From positions 274,901-338,900 of the forward strand of contig NZ_NCQY01000002.1 of the NCBI RefSeq assembly GCF_002894645.1: 64,000 bases of DNA, in the 5' to 3' direction. Made by a program: the position numbers and the translations under genes. Origin of the DNA: Salinibacter altiplanensis (GTDB lineage: Bacteria; Bacteroidota; Rhodothermia; Rhodothermales; Salinibacteraceae). Below are positions 56,901 through 64,000 of this stretch, piece after piece (the stretch's first letter is position 1; every line of letters starts with the position of its first letter). Below the pieces are notes generated by a model. That model had not been told where the DNA came from. It saw only the letters and a list, made by a program, of their open reading frames with translations, and ran no database searches.

Positions 56901-57702
56901 ATGCCATCTCAAGTCCCCTCTTCCTGGAGCAACTGGTTTTCCCGAAACCTCATCGAGGAGACAATTGCCCCCCTTCGAGTAGAGCGTCCCGTGCTCCTGT
57001 CGTTCCTCGTATTCCTCATTGGGGCGGGACTTGTGATTCCGTTGTCGCTGGAGTACTGGCTAAACGAGCCCGAATTTCTCCTCAATGTTCTCGCCGAGGC
57101 ACACGGCGTGCTGCTGGACCTGCTGCTGTTTGGCTGCCTTCTGCTGTGGTTCGACCAGAAGGCCGAACGAAGACGCCGGATTGAGAAGTACACGAACGCC
57201 ATCAACGACCTCCTTGGCTGGGAGCACGAGATGGCAACGTACCGGATTGTAGGAAACATCCGGCGACTGAACCAGGAAAAGACTCCTCCAGAGACGCTAA
57301 AGGATGCCTACCTGCAGAGCGGACTTGAGGGATGCCGATCTTTCGGAAACGTCGGTGCATAGGGCCGACCTGGCCGACGCCGATCTCCAAAGTGTGAACC
57401 TGTCGGATGCGTACTTGGGGACCGCGGACTTTACGGGGGCACACCTCCGAAAGGCTGATCTCTCCGAGGCGCACTTCGGGGTGTTCGCGGGCGTGGTGTC
57501 GTCGGAGGAGACGCAAGAGACGAGGCTCGTGGGGGCGGATCTCCGCGGGGCGGATCTCAGAGGCATCCGGAACGCCACCGCCCAGACCTTCGCCGACGTG
57601 AAGACCCTCTTTGGGGCTCGGCTCGATCCCGACTTGGAGGCAGACATTGAGGTAGAGTATCCTGAGCTGTTGGAACCACAGGTCGAAGGGCGCCGCGGAT
57701 GA
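56901..57702 (+). pseudogene. Pentapeptide-repeat membrane protein with frameshift
   Basis: The first part, from the ATG at 56901, encodes a soluble start, two transmembrane helices (about residues 32-50 and 62-85) and a helix leading to LKDAYLQS. It then runs out of frame to a stop at 57360. The next frame (57319-57702) continues without a break in motif: ADLRD, ADLSE, ADLAD, ADLQS, VNLSD and so on, the ADLxx pentapeptide repeat helix. The shift is explained by loss of one GC from GCGC at about 57318-57321. Repaired, the product would be about 267 residues. Sequencing error or a real recent frameshift cannot be separated here. Confidence 0.7.
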
Positions 57703-58478
57703 GCAAGGTCGCCAGGGGCTACTCGGTGCGCAGGACCGTGGTAGGATTGACGCGAGCGGCACGGGGAGGGCCTGCACGCCCACTGTGAAGAAGGCCACAA
57801 GGAGTGCCCCTGCACTGGCTCAGAGAAATACACCGGAACCGAGGTCAAGGTGATGGGCAATCGTGTCGAGCCACCGTGTCGAGCTCACATACGCCGTGGG
57901 CACCGATGGCCCGGCTCACCAGTCGCAGGACGTCCTTGGTGGTCCGCCCACCATCGGTTCCGCCGCGGTGCCGACGGTCTTCCGAACGCTTCTACGAGCA
58001 GCGCCCGAAAGGATGGGCAGGTAGAAGAGAAATCTACTCGCAAGGCTTCGAGTGGAACGGATACGGCTCCCAACTGCGACTCGTCGGCCCCGGTCTTTTG
58101 AAAAGGTGCAAAGAAGAGGGTCCCCTTACCGAGGAAGAGCGTCAGTCTTCCCATATGTGGTTGGGGAGCTTTCCCTGACGAATCCCAAAATGGCAAGCTT
58201 ACGTCCAAGAAAACATGACGATCAGATGAGCATCCTGGTACGTTCGGCAGGGGGCTTGCTCATCAAAAGATTGAGCCAGGCAGGGGCCATGTTGTCAGTG
58301 GAGGCAGTTTGCTTCTGAATGCTCCTTAAGGAGAGCCTCCGCACCACAGACGCGGCAATTTGTTTCTCCGTTGGTTCCATAACGAAAAATTCAAATTTAC
58401 TGATTGGGACTCTCGGCCACACAGGGGTATACTTATGGGTGCGCTGTAGACTCTATTCTATCCAAGCAAATGTAAGCT
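57703..58478. other. 776-nt region without a confident gene
   Basis: Probably decayed or non-coding DNA. Frames contain fragments such as VGTDGPAHQSQDVLGGP near 57890-57950, soon interrupted by stops. On the minus strand a 52-residue ORF from the ATG at 58380 to 58222 (MEPTEKQIAASVVRRLSL) has plausible composition but no family. GC content falls near 58380-58480, which probably contains the promoter of the lipoprotein gene. Confidence 0.4.
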
Positions 58479-58949
58479 ATGACGTATCGTATCAAAGCAG
58501 CTATTGCTTTCTTGTTTGCCGCTGTCCTTGCAGCTGGATGCACTTCGCGAATTGGGGACTTTACGACGGTGTCCACGAAAAACGTGAACATGGATGATGA
58601 GTACCAGAGAGTCGGTTCCACGGAGGGGTCAGATGGGACCTTTCTCGTTGGGCAGCCCGACATGAAGACGGCAGTTGACAACGCACTCGAAAATGCGGAT
58701 GCCAGTGCGAAGTACTTGACGAACGCCCGTATCTACGGCACCAGCTACCCGTTCTACTCGAAGGTTACCGTAGAAGGAGATGCCTGGGCGCCCGTTAGTG
58801 GTGCTGATGCCGGAGGTGAAATCTACCGTCTGAAGACGACGAAGAACGGCAAGTTTCTCGTGAGTGAAGACGGCTCTGAGAAAATAAAGGTCTTCGGAGC
58901 CGGTGATGCTTCTCCCGCGCTTCAGCCGAATGGCGAGAGAAGCCGCTGA
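58479..58949 (+). CDS. Small lipoprotein, unknown function
   Basis: A 156-residue lipoprotein. Signal MTYRIKAAIAFLFAAVLAAGC has its lipidation Cys at 21. The mature start, TSRIGDFTTVSTKNV, resembles a group of small proteobacterial lipoproteins that begin with SRxGDFTxxSTxN and have a second conserved VEGDAW-like strand, also present here (TVEGDAWAPV). It is less GC-rich than neighbours and sits in a disturbed region, so horizontal acquisition is possible. A strong terminator lies 271 bases downstream. Confidence 0.65.
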   Translation: MTYRIKAAIAFLFAAVLAAGCTSRIGDFTTVSTKNVNMDDEYQRVGSTEGSDGTFLVGQPDMKTAVDNALENADASAKYLTNARIYGTSYPFYSKVTVEGDAWAPVSGADAGGEIYRLKTTKNGKFLVSEDGSEKIKVFGAGDASPALQPNGERSR

Positions 58950-59219
58950 GGCCTCCGTGCACGTGTTGGAATCTGATGTGGTAGATGGTATTGAGCCCGA
59001 GACACAGTGGGTGACGTGTACGAACAGGGACCGCCCGAGTCCTGTAGCGGGGACTGAGCAAGAGCGAAGTCACGCCCCTGGTGAGCCACTGGGCGAGTGC
59101 AAAGCCCGTTCTATACGAGATCCGCAAAATCGTAGGCCATAGACAACTCCCCAACAGATTCTCAACGATTCATCCAGTTCTAGGTCCGTGATAGGGCCAA
59201 ATCCCAACCTCAACTCTGA

Positions 59220-59252
59220 GCCCGCCCTATCTATCAGGGCGGGCTTTTTTGT
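59220..59252 (+). terminator. Intrinsic terminator
   Basis: AGCCCGCCCT (59220-59229) and AGGGCGGGCT (59237-59246) form a perfect 10-bp stem with a 7-base loop, followed by six T (59246-59251). It faces the plus strand and is the first terminator after the lipoprotein. The 270 bases between (58950-59219) hold no recognised gene and may be a 3' UTR or an unrecognised RNA. Confidence 0.9.
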
Positions 59253-59524
59253 GTCTTCTCTGAAACGTCTGGGGCGTCAACGTTATGCATTGCTGAGGGA
59301 TGAACGTGCGGGAAACCGTCGGGCATCGTCAAAGAGATACGGGCAGATCCCTTACGCTTTTCCCAGTTGGATTTCTCGACGAAAGCGGACGGTCGCGAGG
59401 GCTCATGCTGTAATGGGAGAGGGGCTCCGGGGCGCAGTTGTTCTTGGCGGTGCTGCCGCGAGGGAAACCCATGCTGGGGGCGGCGGCCTGCTTCGGTCGC
59501 TTGGCGCCAGAGCAGCAACGCAGC

Positions 59525-60314
59525 CTAAACCGCATGTTGTCGAGCGACTGGACCCCGAGGCGAAGACCGTCGGTCGCCTCCGGCCGAGCCCGGTTCTCAA
59601 ACAGGGTGACCGCTGCGGTGTGGAGGGTGGCGGGCGTCGTGTTGTCGCCGAGCCGCACGTACGTGTGCTGCGTGTAAACTGCTCCCAGGCGTCCGGGTCG
59701 GAGGCGGCGGCGGACTCCTCCGTGGCGAACAGGTACCCGTCCGCCGTCACGTGCGAGGGCCCGTCGGGGGCAGCGAGGACCCCGACGACGGTGTATGAGG
59801 TTTCTCCCTCGTGCTGAAAGGATTTGCCCACGGGGTTCGAGAAGCCAAACAGCTGCCGCGCCGTCTCCGAAGACACGACCGTCGTGCGGGGGCGCGACCG
59901 CGCGTTGCTCTTCGTGCCGGCCTGGAACCGAAAGCCGTCGAAGACCTGTCAGAACGCATCGCTGGTCTCTATGGTCTGGACGGTCAGGCTCTCGTTCTCG
60001 TCCACGATGAAGCTCTCCTCGTCCGGGTCGAGGGAAGCGACCGCGTCGAGGCCCGAAACCGACTCCCGAAGGGCCGTCGGGAGCGGCTGCGGGACCGTGG
60101 CGTGATGATACCCCTCGCTTTGGACCTGCGCGGTGACCCGGTGGATCTTTTCGCTGTCCGAATGAAAGCGGTCCGTCCGCCATTGCTGGCGCACAAACAG
60201 CAGCACGAGCAGCGCTACGGCGAGGCCAACGGCCAGCCCGATTCCGTTGATGGCAGTGGTGCCCCGGTGCTTCCACAGGGTGCGAACGGCGGTCTTGAGG
60301 TAGCTCTGGATCAT
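59525..60314 (-). pseudogene. Truncated FtsX/MacB-like permease pseudogene
   Basis: Paralogue of the intact permease just upstream on the same strand (60369-62801). The start (ATG 60314, MIQSYLKTAVRTLWKHRG) and WRTDRFHSDSEKIHRVT match it closely. At 59949-59951 a TGA replaces the Trp of the FWQVFDGF motif; the same frame then continues (QVFDGFRFQAG, SSETARQLFGF). Near 59688 the frame shifts by one (YTQHTYVRLGD). Similarity ends near 59525 (LGVQSLDNMRF), so about two thirds of the gene, including the FtsX domains, are missing. Sequence 59253-59524 beyond it shows no gene. Confidence 0.8.
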
Positions 60315-60368
60315 GGGCTTCTGCTGATTGAGAAATGCTAAACAGAAGGTTCGGCAACCCCTCTGTGA

Positions 60369-62801
60369 TCACTCGTCCCGCAGCGTGGTCGCCGGGTCAA
60401 GGCGGGCGGCCCGAACGGTTTGCATCCCAATCGTGACAAGGCACACCCCGACCACAGCACCGACGCAGAGGACAACGATTCCCCCTTCCACGTCCACGGC
60501 ATCCGGCATCCACTGCAGCCACCCGTGATTCACGACCCACGCAATGGGCGTGGTGACGAGAGCCGTGCCAACTAGAAGCACGGCAAACGGCCACGACAGG
60601 TGCACCACGACATCGGTGACACTGGCCCCGAGGGCTTTCCGCACCCCGATTTCTTTTGTGCGGGTCTGCACCTGGTAGGTGGCTAGGCTCAATAGCCCAA
60701 GTGCAGCGATGAGAATCGTGAGGAGGCCGACGCCGCCGGTCAGGTACGCCACATCCTGGAGGGGCCCGTACCGCATCCGCACGATGTCGTCGTAGTAGCG
60801 AAACTCGAACGGATGTAGTGTGTCGAAGCGCTCCGTCCAGGCGTCCTTCAAATCGCCACGAAGGACTGCCAGATCGTCGCTCCCCGCCCGAACGAGAGCG
60901 TACTTATAGTGTCGCGCGTTGGCATAGAGCATCATGGGACCTTCTGGATCGGCGAGGCCCCCTCCATACACCTCTCCCGTCCCCGTATACTCAAAGTTGT
61001 CGACGACCCCCACGACAGTTCGCCCCACCCCTGACGTCTCCGACCTGTCTTCCGTAATTTCGGCCCCGAGCGCCGCGCTCGGGCTGTCGAATCCAAGCTT
61101 CTCCACAGCCGCCTGGTTGAGAAGAACACCATCCCCTTGTACGTAGGCACGATCCCAGTTCGATACTGACGCCCGAAGGGTCAGCCCCATGTGAGCAACG
61201 AAGCTCGTGTCCACCGCAAATGAGACCGTTTTGATCGGGGTCTCCACGAGACTGGACCGAAGGTATCGAGTGTCATAGCTGCTGGGACCCAGCATCAGGT
61301 TGTTGATCGCCGCCACGTCCTGTACACTTGGCAGATCATCGACTGCGTCTCGAAACGTGTCGTAGGGCACGTCTTGGAGGGCGACGCTCGCCACCCGATC
61401 CGTGCGAAGTTGATGGTCGGCCGTGGCCATGTGCCATGTCTGACGCAGCATCGTCGTAGCCGTGACCACGAGGAACAGCGTGACGGCCACTTGGACTGCG
61501 ATGAGAGCGCTACGGAGGCGCTGCGAGCCTCCCCCCCTCGACGAATCCCCTTGGGCTCGGAGCGTCTGTGCCGGACGATACGACGACAGAACGAACGCCG
61601 GATAGGCGCCCGCCAGAAGGCCCACGACCACGCCCGTAAGCGCAATGAGCCCTATGACCGCCGGATCCAACAGCAGGTTCAAATCCAGCGGTGGAATCTC
61701 CAAGAGGTCCAAGAGATAGAGATTGTTAAAGAGCGGCACAAACCCCCCGAGCAGCATCGTCGCCACAACTGAGGCCGAGAGGGCCGTCACGATGGCTTCG
61801 CCCAAAAACTGACCGACGAGTTGCGACTGCTGAGCCCCGAGGGTCTTCCGCACCCCCACCTCCCGCGCCCGCCGTAGTGATTGAGCCACCGACAAGCTTA
61901 CGTAGTTGAATCCCGCAGCAATCAGAAGAACGGCCGCCAGCCCTCCGATAAACCAGAAGGTCCATCCGGAAAGAGTAAGTCGGCCGGCGATTTCATTCCA
62001 GAGGCGCGGCCCAAAGCGAAGGGTCGCGAGGGATTGCACAGAAAGCTGATAGTCCGATGCGTCCTCCGGCTGGGCACCGCGCTCAAAAAGAATTCCTGCC
62101 GTAGCCTCCAAGTCGGACGCAGACGTTCCCTCCGCGAGCCGCACGTACGTCCACTGGGAGTAGACATCCCCCCAGGCATCTGCGTCTCCCCCAGCAGACG
62201 AAGCGTCAGTGAGCGATAGGAACACATCCCCCCCCACATGTGTCGGCCCGTCGGGCGGGGCGAGCACCCCCGTGACGGTATACTCCGTCTCCCCTTCGTG
62301 CAAAAATGTCCTCCCCACCGGGTTGTCGGTCCCAAAGAGGCGGCGGGCCATTTCTAGGGTCACCACAGCGGTGTGCGGCTGTGCCAGAAGCCTCTCCCTA
62401 CTCCCCGCCCGGAGTTGGAACCCGTCGAAGACCTGCCAGAAAGAGGCGTCCACCTTCATCGCCTCCACCCCGAGGCTCGTGTCCCCCCGCACGACGAACG
62501 TGTCGCCGTATTGATCGACGGCCGTAGCGGCGTCAATTCCGGGAGCCGACTCGCGAAGGGCAGTCGGCAGCGGAGTAGGAGCGGTCGCGAAGTGCGCCCC
62601 ATCGTTCATCCGGAGGGTCGTGACGCGGTGGATGCGATCCGATGCCGAATGAAAACGATCAATCCGCCACTGCTCTCGAACAAACAGCAACACGAGCAGG
62701 ACCACAGCAAGACTTACAGCCAACCCAAAAATGTTGATGGCCGTGGTACCGCCATTTCGGCGGAGGTTCCGAACGGCAACGGTCAGAAAGTTGCGAAGCA
62801 T
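60369..62801 (-). CDS. ABC transporter permease, MacB/FtsX type
   Basis: An 810-residue inner-membrane protein. One N-terminal transmembrane helix (LAVSLAVVLLVLLFVREQW) is followed by a periplasmic MacB-PCD-like domain to about residue 290. An FtsX domain (SVAQSLRRAREVGVRKTLGAQ), a second periplasmic domain and a C-terminal FtsX domain (YQVQTRTKEIGVRKALGAS) come next. Duplicated coupling helices of the form EVGVRKTLGA mark contact with the ATPase. Such permeases do mechanotransmission or efflux of periplasmic molecules, not ordinary import. The ATPase gene lies 123 bases upstream on the same strand. Confidence 0.9.
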   Translation of the reverse strand: MLRNFLTVAVRNLRRNGGTTAINIFGLAVSLAVVLLVLLFVREQWRIDRFHSASDRIHRVTTLRMNDGAHFATAPTPLPTALRESAPGIDAATAVDQYGDTFVVRGDTSLGVEAMKVDASFWQVFDGFQLRAGSRERLLAQPHTAVVTLEMARRLFGTDNPVGRTFLHEGETEYTVTGVLAPPDGPTHVGGDVFLSLTDASSAGGDADAWGDVYSQWTYVRLAEGTSASDLEATAGILFERGAQPEDASDYQLSVQSLATLRFGPRLWNEIAGRLTLSGWTFWFIGGLAAVLLIAAGFNYVSLSVAQSLRRAREVGVRKTLGAQQSQLVGQFLGEAIVTALSASVVATMLLGGFVPLFNNLYLLDLLEIPPLDLNLLLDPAVIGLIALTGVVVGLLAGAYPAFVLSSYRPAQTLRAQGDSSRGGGSQRLRSALIAVQVAVTLFLVVTATTMLRQTWHMATADHQLRTDRVASVALQDVPYDTFRDAVDDLPSVQDVAAINNLMLGPSSYDTRYLRSSLVETPIKTVSFAVDTSFVAHMGLTLRASVSNWDRAYVQGDGVLLNQAAVEKLGFDSPSAALGAEITEDRSETSGVGRTVVGVVDNFEYTGTGEVYGGGLADPEGPMMLYANARHYKYALVRAGSDDLAVLRGDLKDAWTERFDTLHPFEFRYYDDIVRMRYGPLQDVAYLTGGVGLLTILIAALGLLSLATYQVQTRTKEIGVRKALGASVTDVVVHLSWPFAVLLVGTALVTTPIAWVVNHGWLQWMPDAVDVEGGIVVLCVGAVVGVCLVTIGMQTVRAARLDPATTLRDE

Positions 62802-62924
62802 AATCGCCTGGTTGCATGTGAGTTGAAGGGTGGGTCCATAAACCCCCGCGGCTGGATTGGTGCTGACGTTGGACGACTCGGGTCGCAGCGGCCCTCTCTA
62901 CAAGGACCGACCAGCATGGAGCCT

Positions 62925-63629
62925 CTACGCCCCAGGGTGCGCGGCGTACTCCTGCTCAATGAAGTTCTCGGAGACGACTTTGCCGTCGAACAGGTGGATG
63001 GTGCGGGCCGAGTACTCGGCGTCGGCGGGGGAGTGGGTCACCATCACAATGGTGGTGCCTGCCTCGTTGAGGTCCGAGAGCAGCTCCATCACCTGCGCGC
63101 CGTTGGTCGAGTCGAGGTTTCCGGTCGGCTCGTCGGCCAGGATGAGCTTCGGGTTGGCCACGACGGCCCGGGCCACGGCCACGCGCTGCTGCTGGCCGCC
63201 GGAGAGCTGTTGGGGAAAGTGGTCGCGGCGGTGGGCGATCTGGACGCGGTCGAGGGCCGCCTCCACGCGCTCATCGCGCTCCGCCGAGGGGATATCGAGG
63301 TAGAGGGGGGGCAGCTCCACGTTCTCGTAGACCGTGAGCTCGTCAATCAGGTTAAAGCTCTGGAAGACGAACCCGATGTTGCCCTTCCGCAGCTTGGCGC
63401 GCTGGCGCTCAGAGTGATCGCCCACTTCCTGCCCGTCGAATGCGTAGCGGCCCTCGGACGGGGTGTCGAGCAGGCCCAGAACATTCAGTAGGGTGGACTT
63501 CCCGCAGCCGGACGGGCCCATGACGGAGACGAACTCGCCGGCGTCGATCTCGACGTGGACGCCGTTGAGGGCCAAGGTCTCGACCTCGTCGGTGCGGTAG
63601 ACTTTCTTGAGGTTTTCGGTCTGAATCAT
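62925..63629 (-). CDS. ABC transporter ATP-binding protein (MacB/LolD type)
   Basis: A 234-residue nucleotide-binding subunit with Walker A GPSGCGKST (about residues 39-47), Q-loop FQSFNLI, signature LSGGQQQRVAVARA, Walker B LILADEPTGNLD and the switch His in VTHSPADAEY. It belongs to the LolD/MacB/FtsE-like group that pairs with FtsX-type permeases, and its partner gene follows directly. A short extension after the family end (FIEQEYAAHPGA) is present. Confidence 0.94.
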   Translation of the reverse strand: MIQTENLKKVYRTDEVETLALNGVHVEIDAGEFVSVMGPSGCGKSTLLNVLGLLDTPSEGRYAFDGQEVGDHSERQRAKLRKGNIGFVFQSFNLIDELTVYENVELPPLYLDIPSAERDERVEAALDRVQIAHRRDHFPQQLSGGQQQRVAVARAVVANPKLILADEPTGNLDSTNGAQVMELLSDLNEAGTTIVMVTHSPADAEYSARTIHLFDGKVVSENFIEQEYAAHPGA

Positions 63630-63707
63630 GGTGTGTTGGGGTTGGAGTGCTGGAGCGTTCGGGGGCTGGGGGAACTGAGTGATGAGATGCTGGGGGCCAA
63701 GGTTGAC

Positions 63708-64000
63708 CTATTCCCTTTCAGGTGATGACGAACCGATGTCGACGTGGCGATCGGGGAGGGACCATTCGGGAGTGAATCCCCCGTCTGTCTCAAAGGGCAA
63801 AGTAGGCTCTTTCGCCTCCCCGGAGGAGTTTGGAATCGTACTCCGGACGTGCTTCAAGAGGCTGAGAATCATTCGCTGACAAACCTCGCTGTCCTCCTGA
63901 ATTTCCTCAACCCGTTCACGGTACCCAACGTCCTGATCAAGGACGACATACGACAAACTCTTGACTTCGGCGGCAGAACTCTGCTCGTAATCCAGGAAGC
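63708..64000 (-). CDS. Four-helix-bundle protein (23S rRNA intervening-sequence type), 5' end outside
   Basis: The frame is open to the window edge; the first visible residues are FLDYEQSSAAEVKSLSYVV. The pattern SSAAEVKSLSYVVLDQDVGY, then a helix (EEIQEDSEVCQRMILSLLKHV), is the C-terminal half of the small four-helix-bundle family often called S23 or IVS protein. Family members usually stop soon after this helix; here about 40 more residues, Pro/Glu-rich, follow. Function unknown; many copies are chromosomal and unlinked to rRNA, as here. Confidence 0.75.
   Translation of the reverse strand, partial: FLDYEQSSAAEVKSLSYVVLDQDVGYRERVEEIQEDSEVCQRMILSLLKHVRSTIPNSSGEAKEPTLPFETDGGFTPEWSLPDRHVDIGSSSPERE

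Noticed and set aside
57300-57360. Programmed frameshifting in the pentapeptide-repeat gene
   Set aside because: No slippery heptamer, internal Shine-Dalgarno or clear stimulatory structure is seen. Simple loss of a GC dinucleotide explains the break.
63708-64000. Four-helix-bundle (S23-like) gene as a sign of a nearby rRNA intervening sequence
   Set aside because: No rRNA sequence is visible near the window end. Many copies of this family are ordinary chromosomal genes.

Overview
This 64 kb window comes from a high-GC chromosome of an extreme halophile in the Rhodothermota/Bacteroidota, most likely Salinibacter or a close relative. This rests on sequence features, not a database match. Proteins are strikingly acidic, including the ribosomal proteins, EF-G, RpoB and the cold-shock protein. 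Highly expressed genes lack Shine-Dalgarno sequences, as is usual in Bacteroidota. Several families are typical of that group: a PorW/SprE-like lipoprotein, a DUF5103 type IX secretion plug protein, a DUF3078 outer-membrane protein and a Bacteroidota-type histone H1-like protein.

Layout. (1) 1-4.4 kb: 3' part of pyruvate kinase and a large TPR lipoprotein (PorW/SprE-like). (2) 4.5-21.7 kb: one co-directional information-processing block, rpsL-rpsG-fusA-tuf-tRNA-Trp-secE-nusG-rplK-rplA-rplJ-rplL-rpoB-rpoC. It is bounded by strong intrinsic terminators at 4.51 kb and 21.64 kb. It contains a structured 578-nt rplL-rpoB spacer and a hairpin-rich rpoB-rpoC spacer. (3) 21.7-32 kb: a decayed DUF92/dolichol-kinase-like gene, a dicarboxylate/glutamate symporter, a class II CPD photolyase, small membrane and zinc-ribbon proteins, a hotdog protein, an M20 peptidase, a PBP4-type DD-carboxypeptidase and a SpmA/SpmB pair. 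(4) 32-41 kb: an ACT-less aspartokinase with a DapB-like oxidoreductase, an RluA-type pseudouridine synthase, and a heme cluster (hemF, hemH, a methyltransferase, hemL) followed by an MFS exporter. (5) 41-48.4 kb: small hypotheticals, pyrF, a large acyl-CoA dehydrogenase, an acetylglutamate-kinase-like protein without catalytic lysines, a histone H1-like protein and a DUF3078 protein. (6) 48.4-56.8 kb: a membrane metallopeptidase with TPR-like tail, the T9SS plug lipoprotein, cspA, an M14 carboxypeptidase, a saccharopine-dehydrogenase-like protein, SOD and a DJ-1/PfpI protein. (7) 56.9-64 kb: a decaying accessory end with a frameshifted pentapeptide-repeat membrane protein, a lipoprotein, a truncated permease pseudogene beside its intact MacB-like paralogue and ATPase, and the 3' part of a four-helix-bundle protein.

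The translation/transcription block is the functional core. The heme cluster covers an early step (glutamate-1-semialdehyde aminomutase) and two late steps (coproporphyrinogen oxidation, iron insertion). PorW-like and plug proteins suggest a type IX secretion system, whose core genes are not here. I found no rRNA, CRISPR array, intact insertion sequence or prophage. The most unusual items are the heme-cluster ferrochelatase that lacks the conserved catalytic Glu, the kinase-like protein without catalytic lysines, the structured rplL-rpoB and rpoB-rpoC spacers, the fused str/rif gene order, and a cluster of recent pseudogenes.
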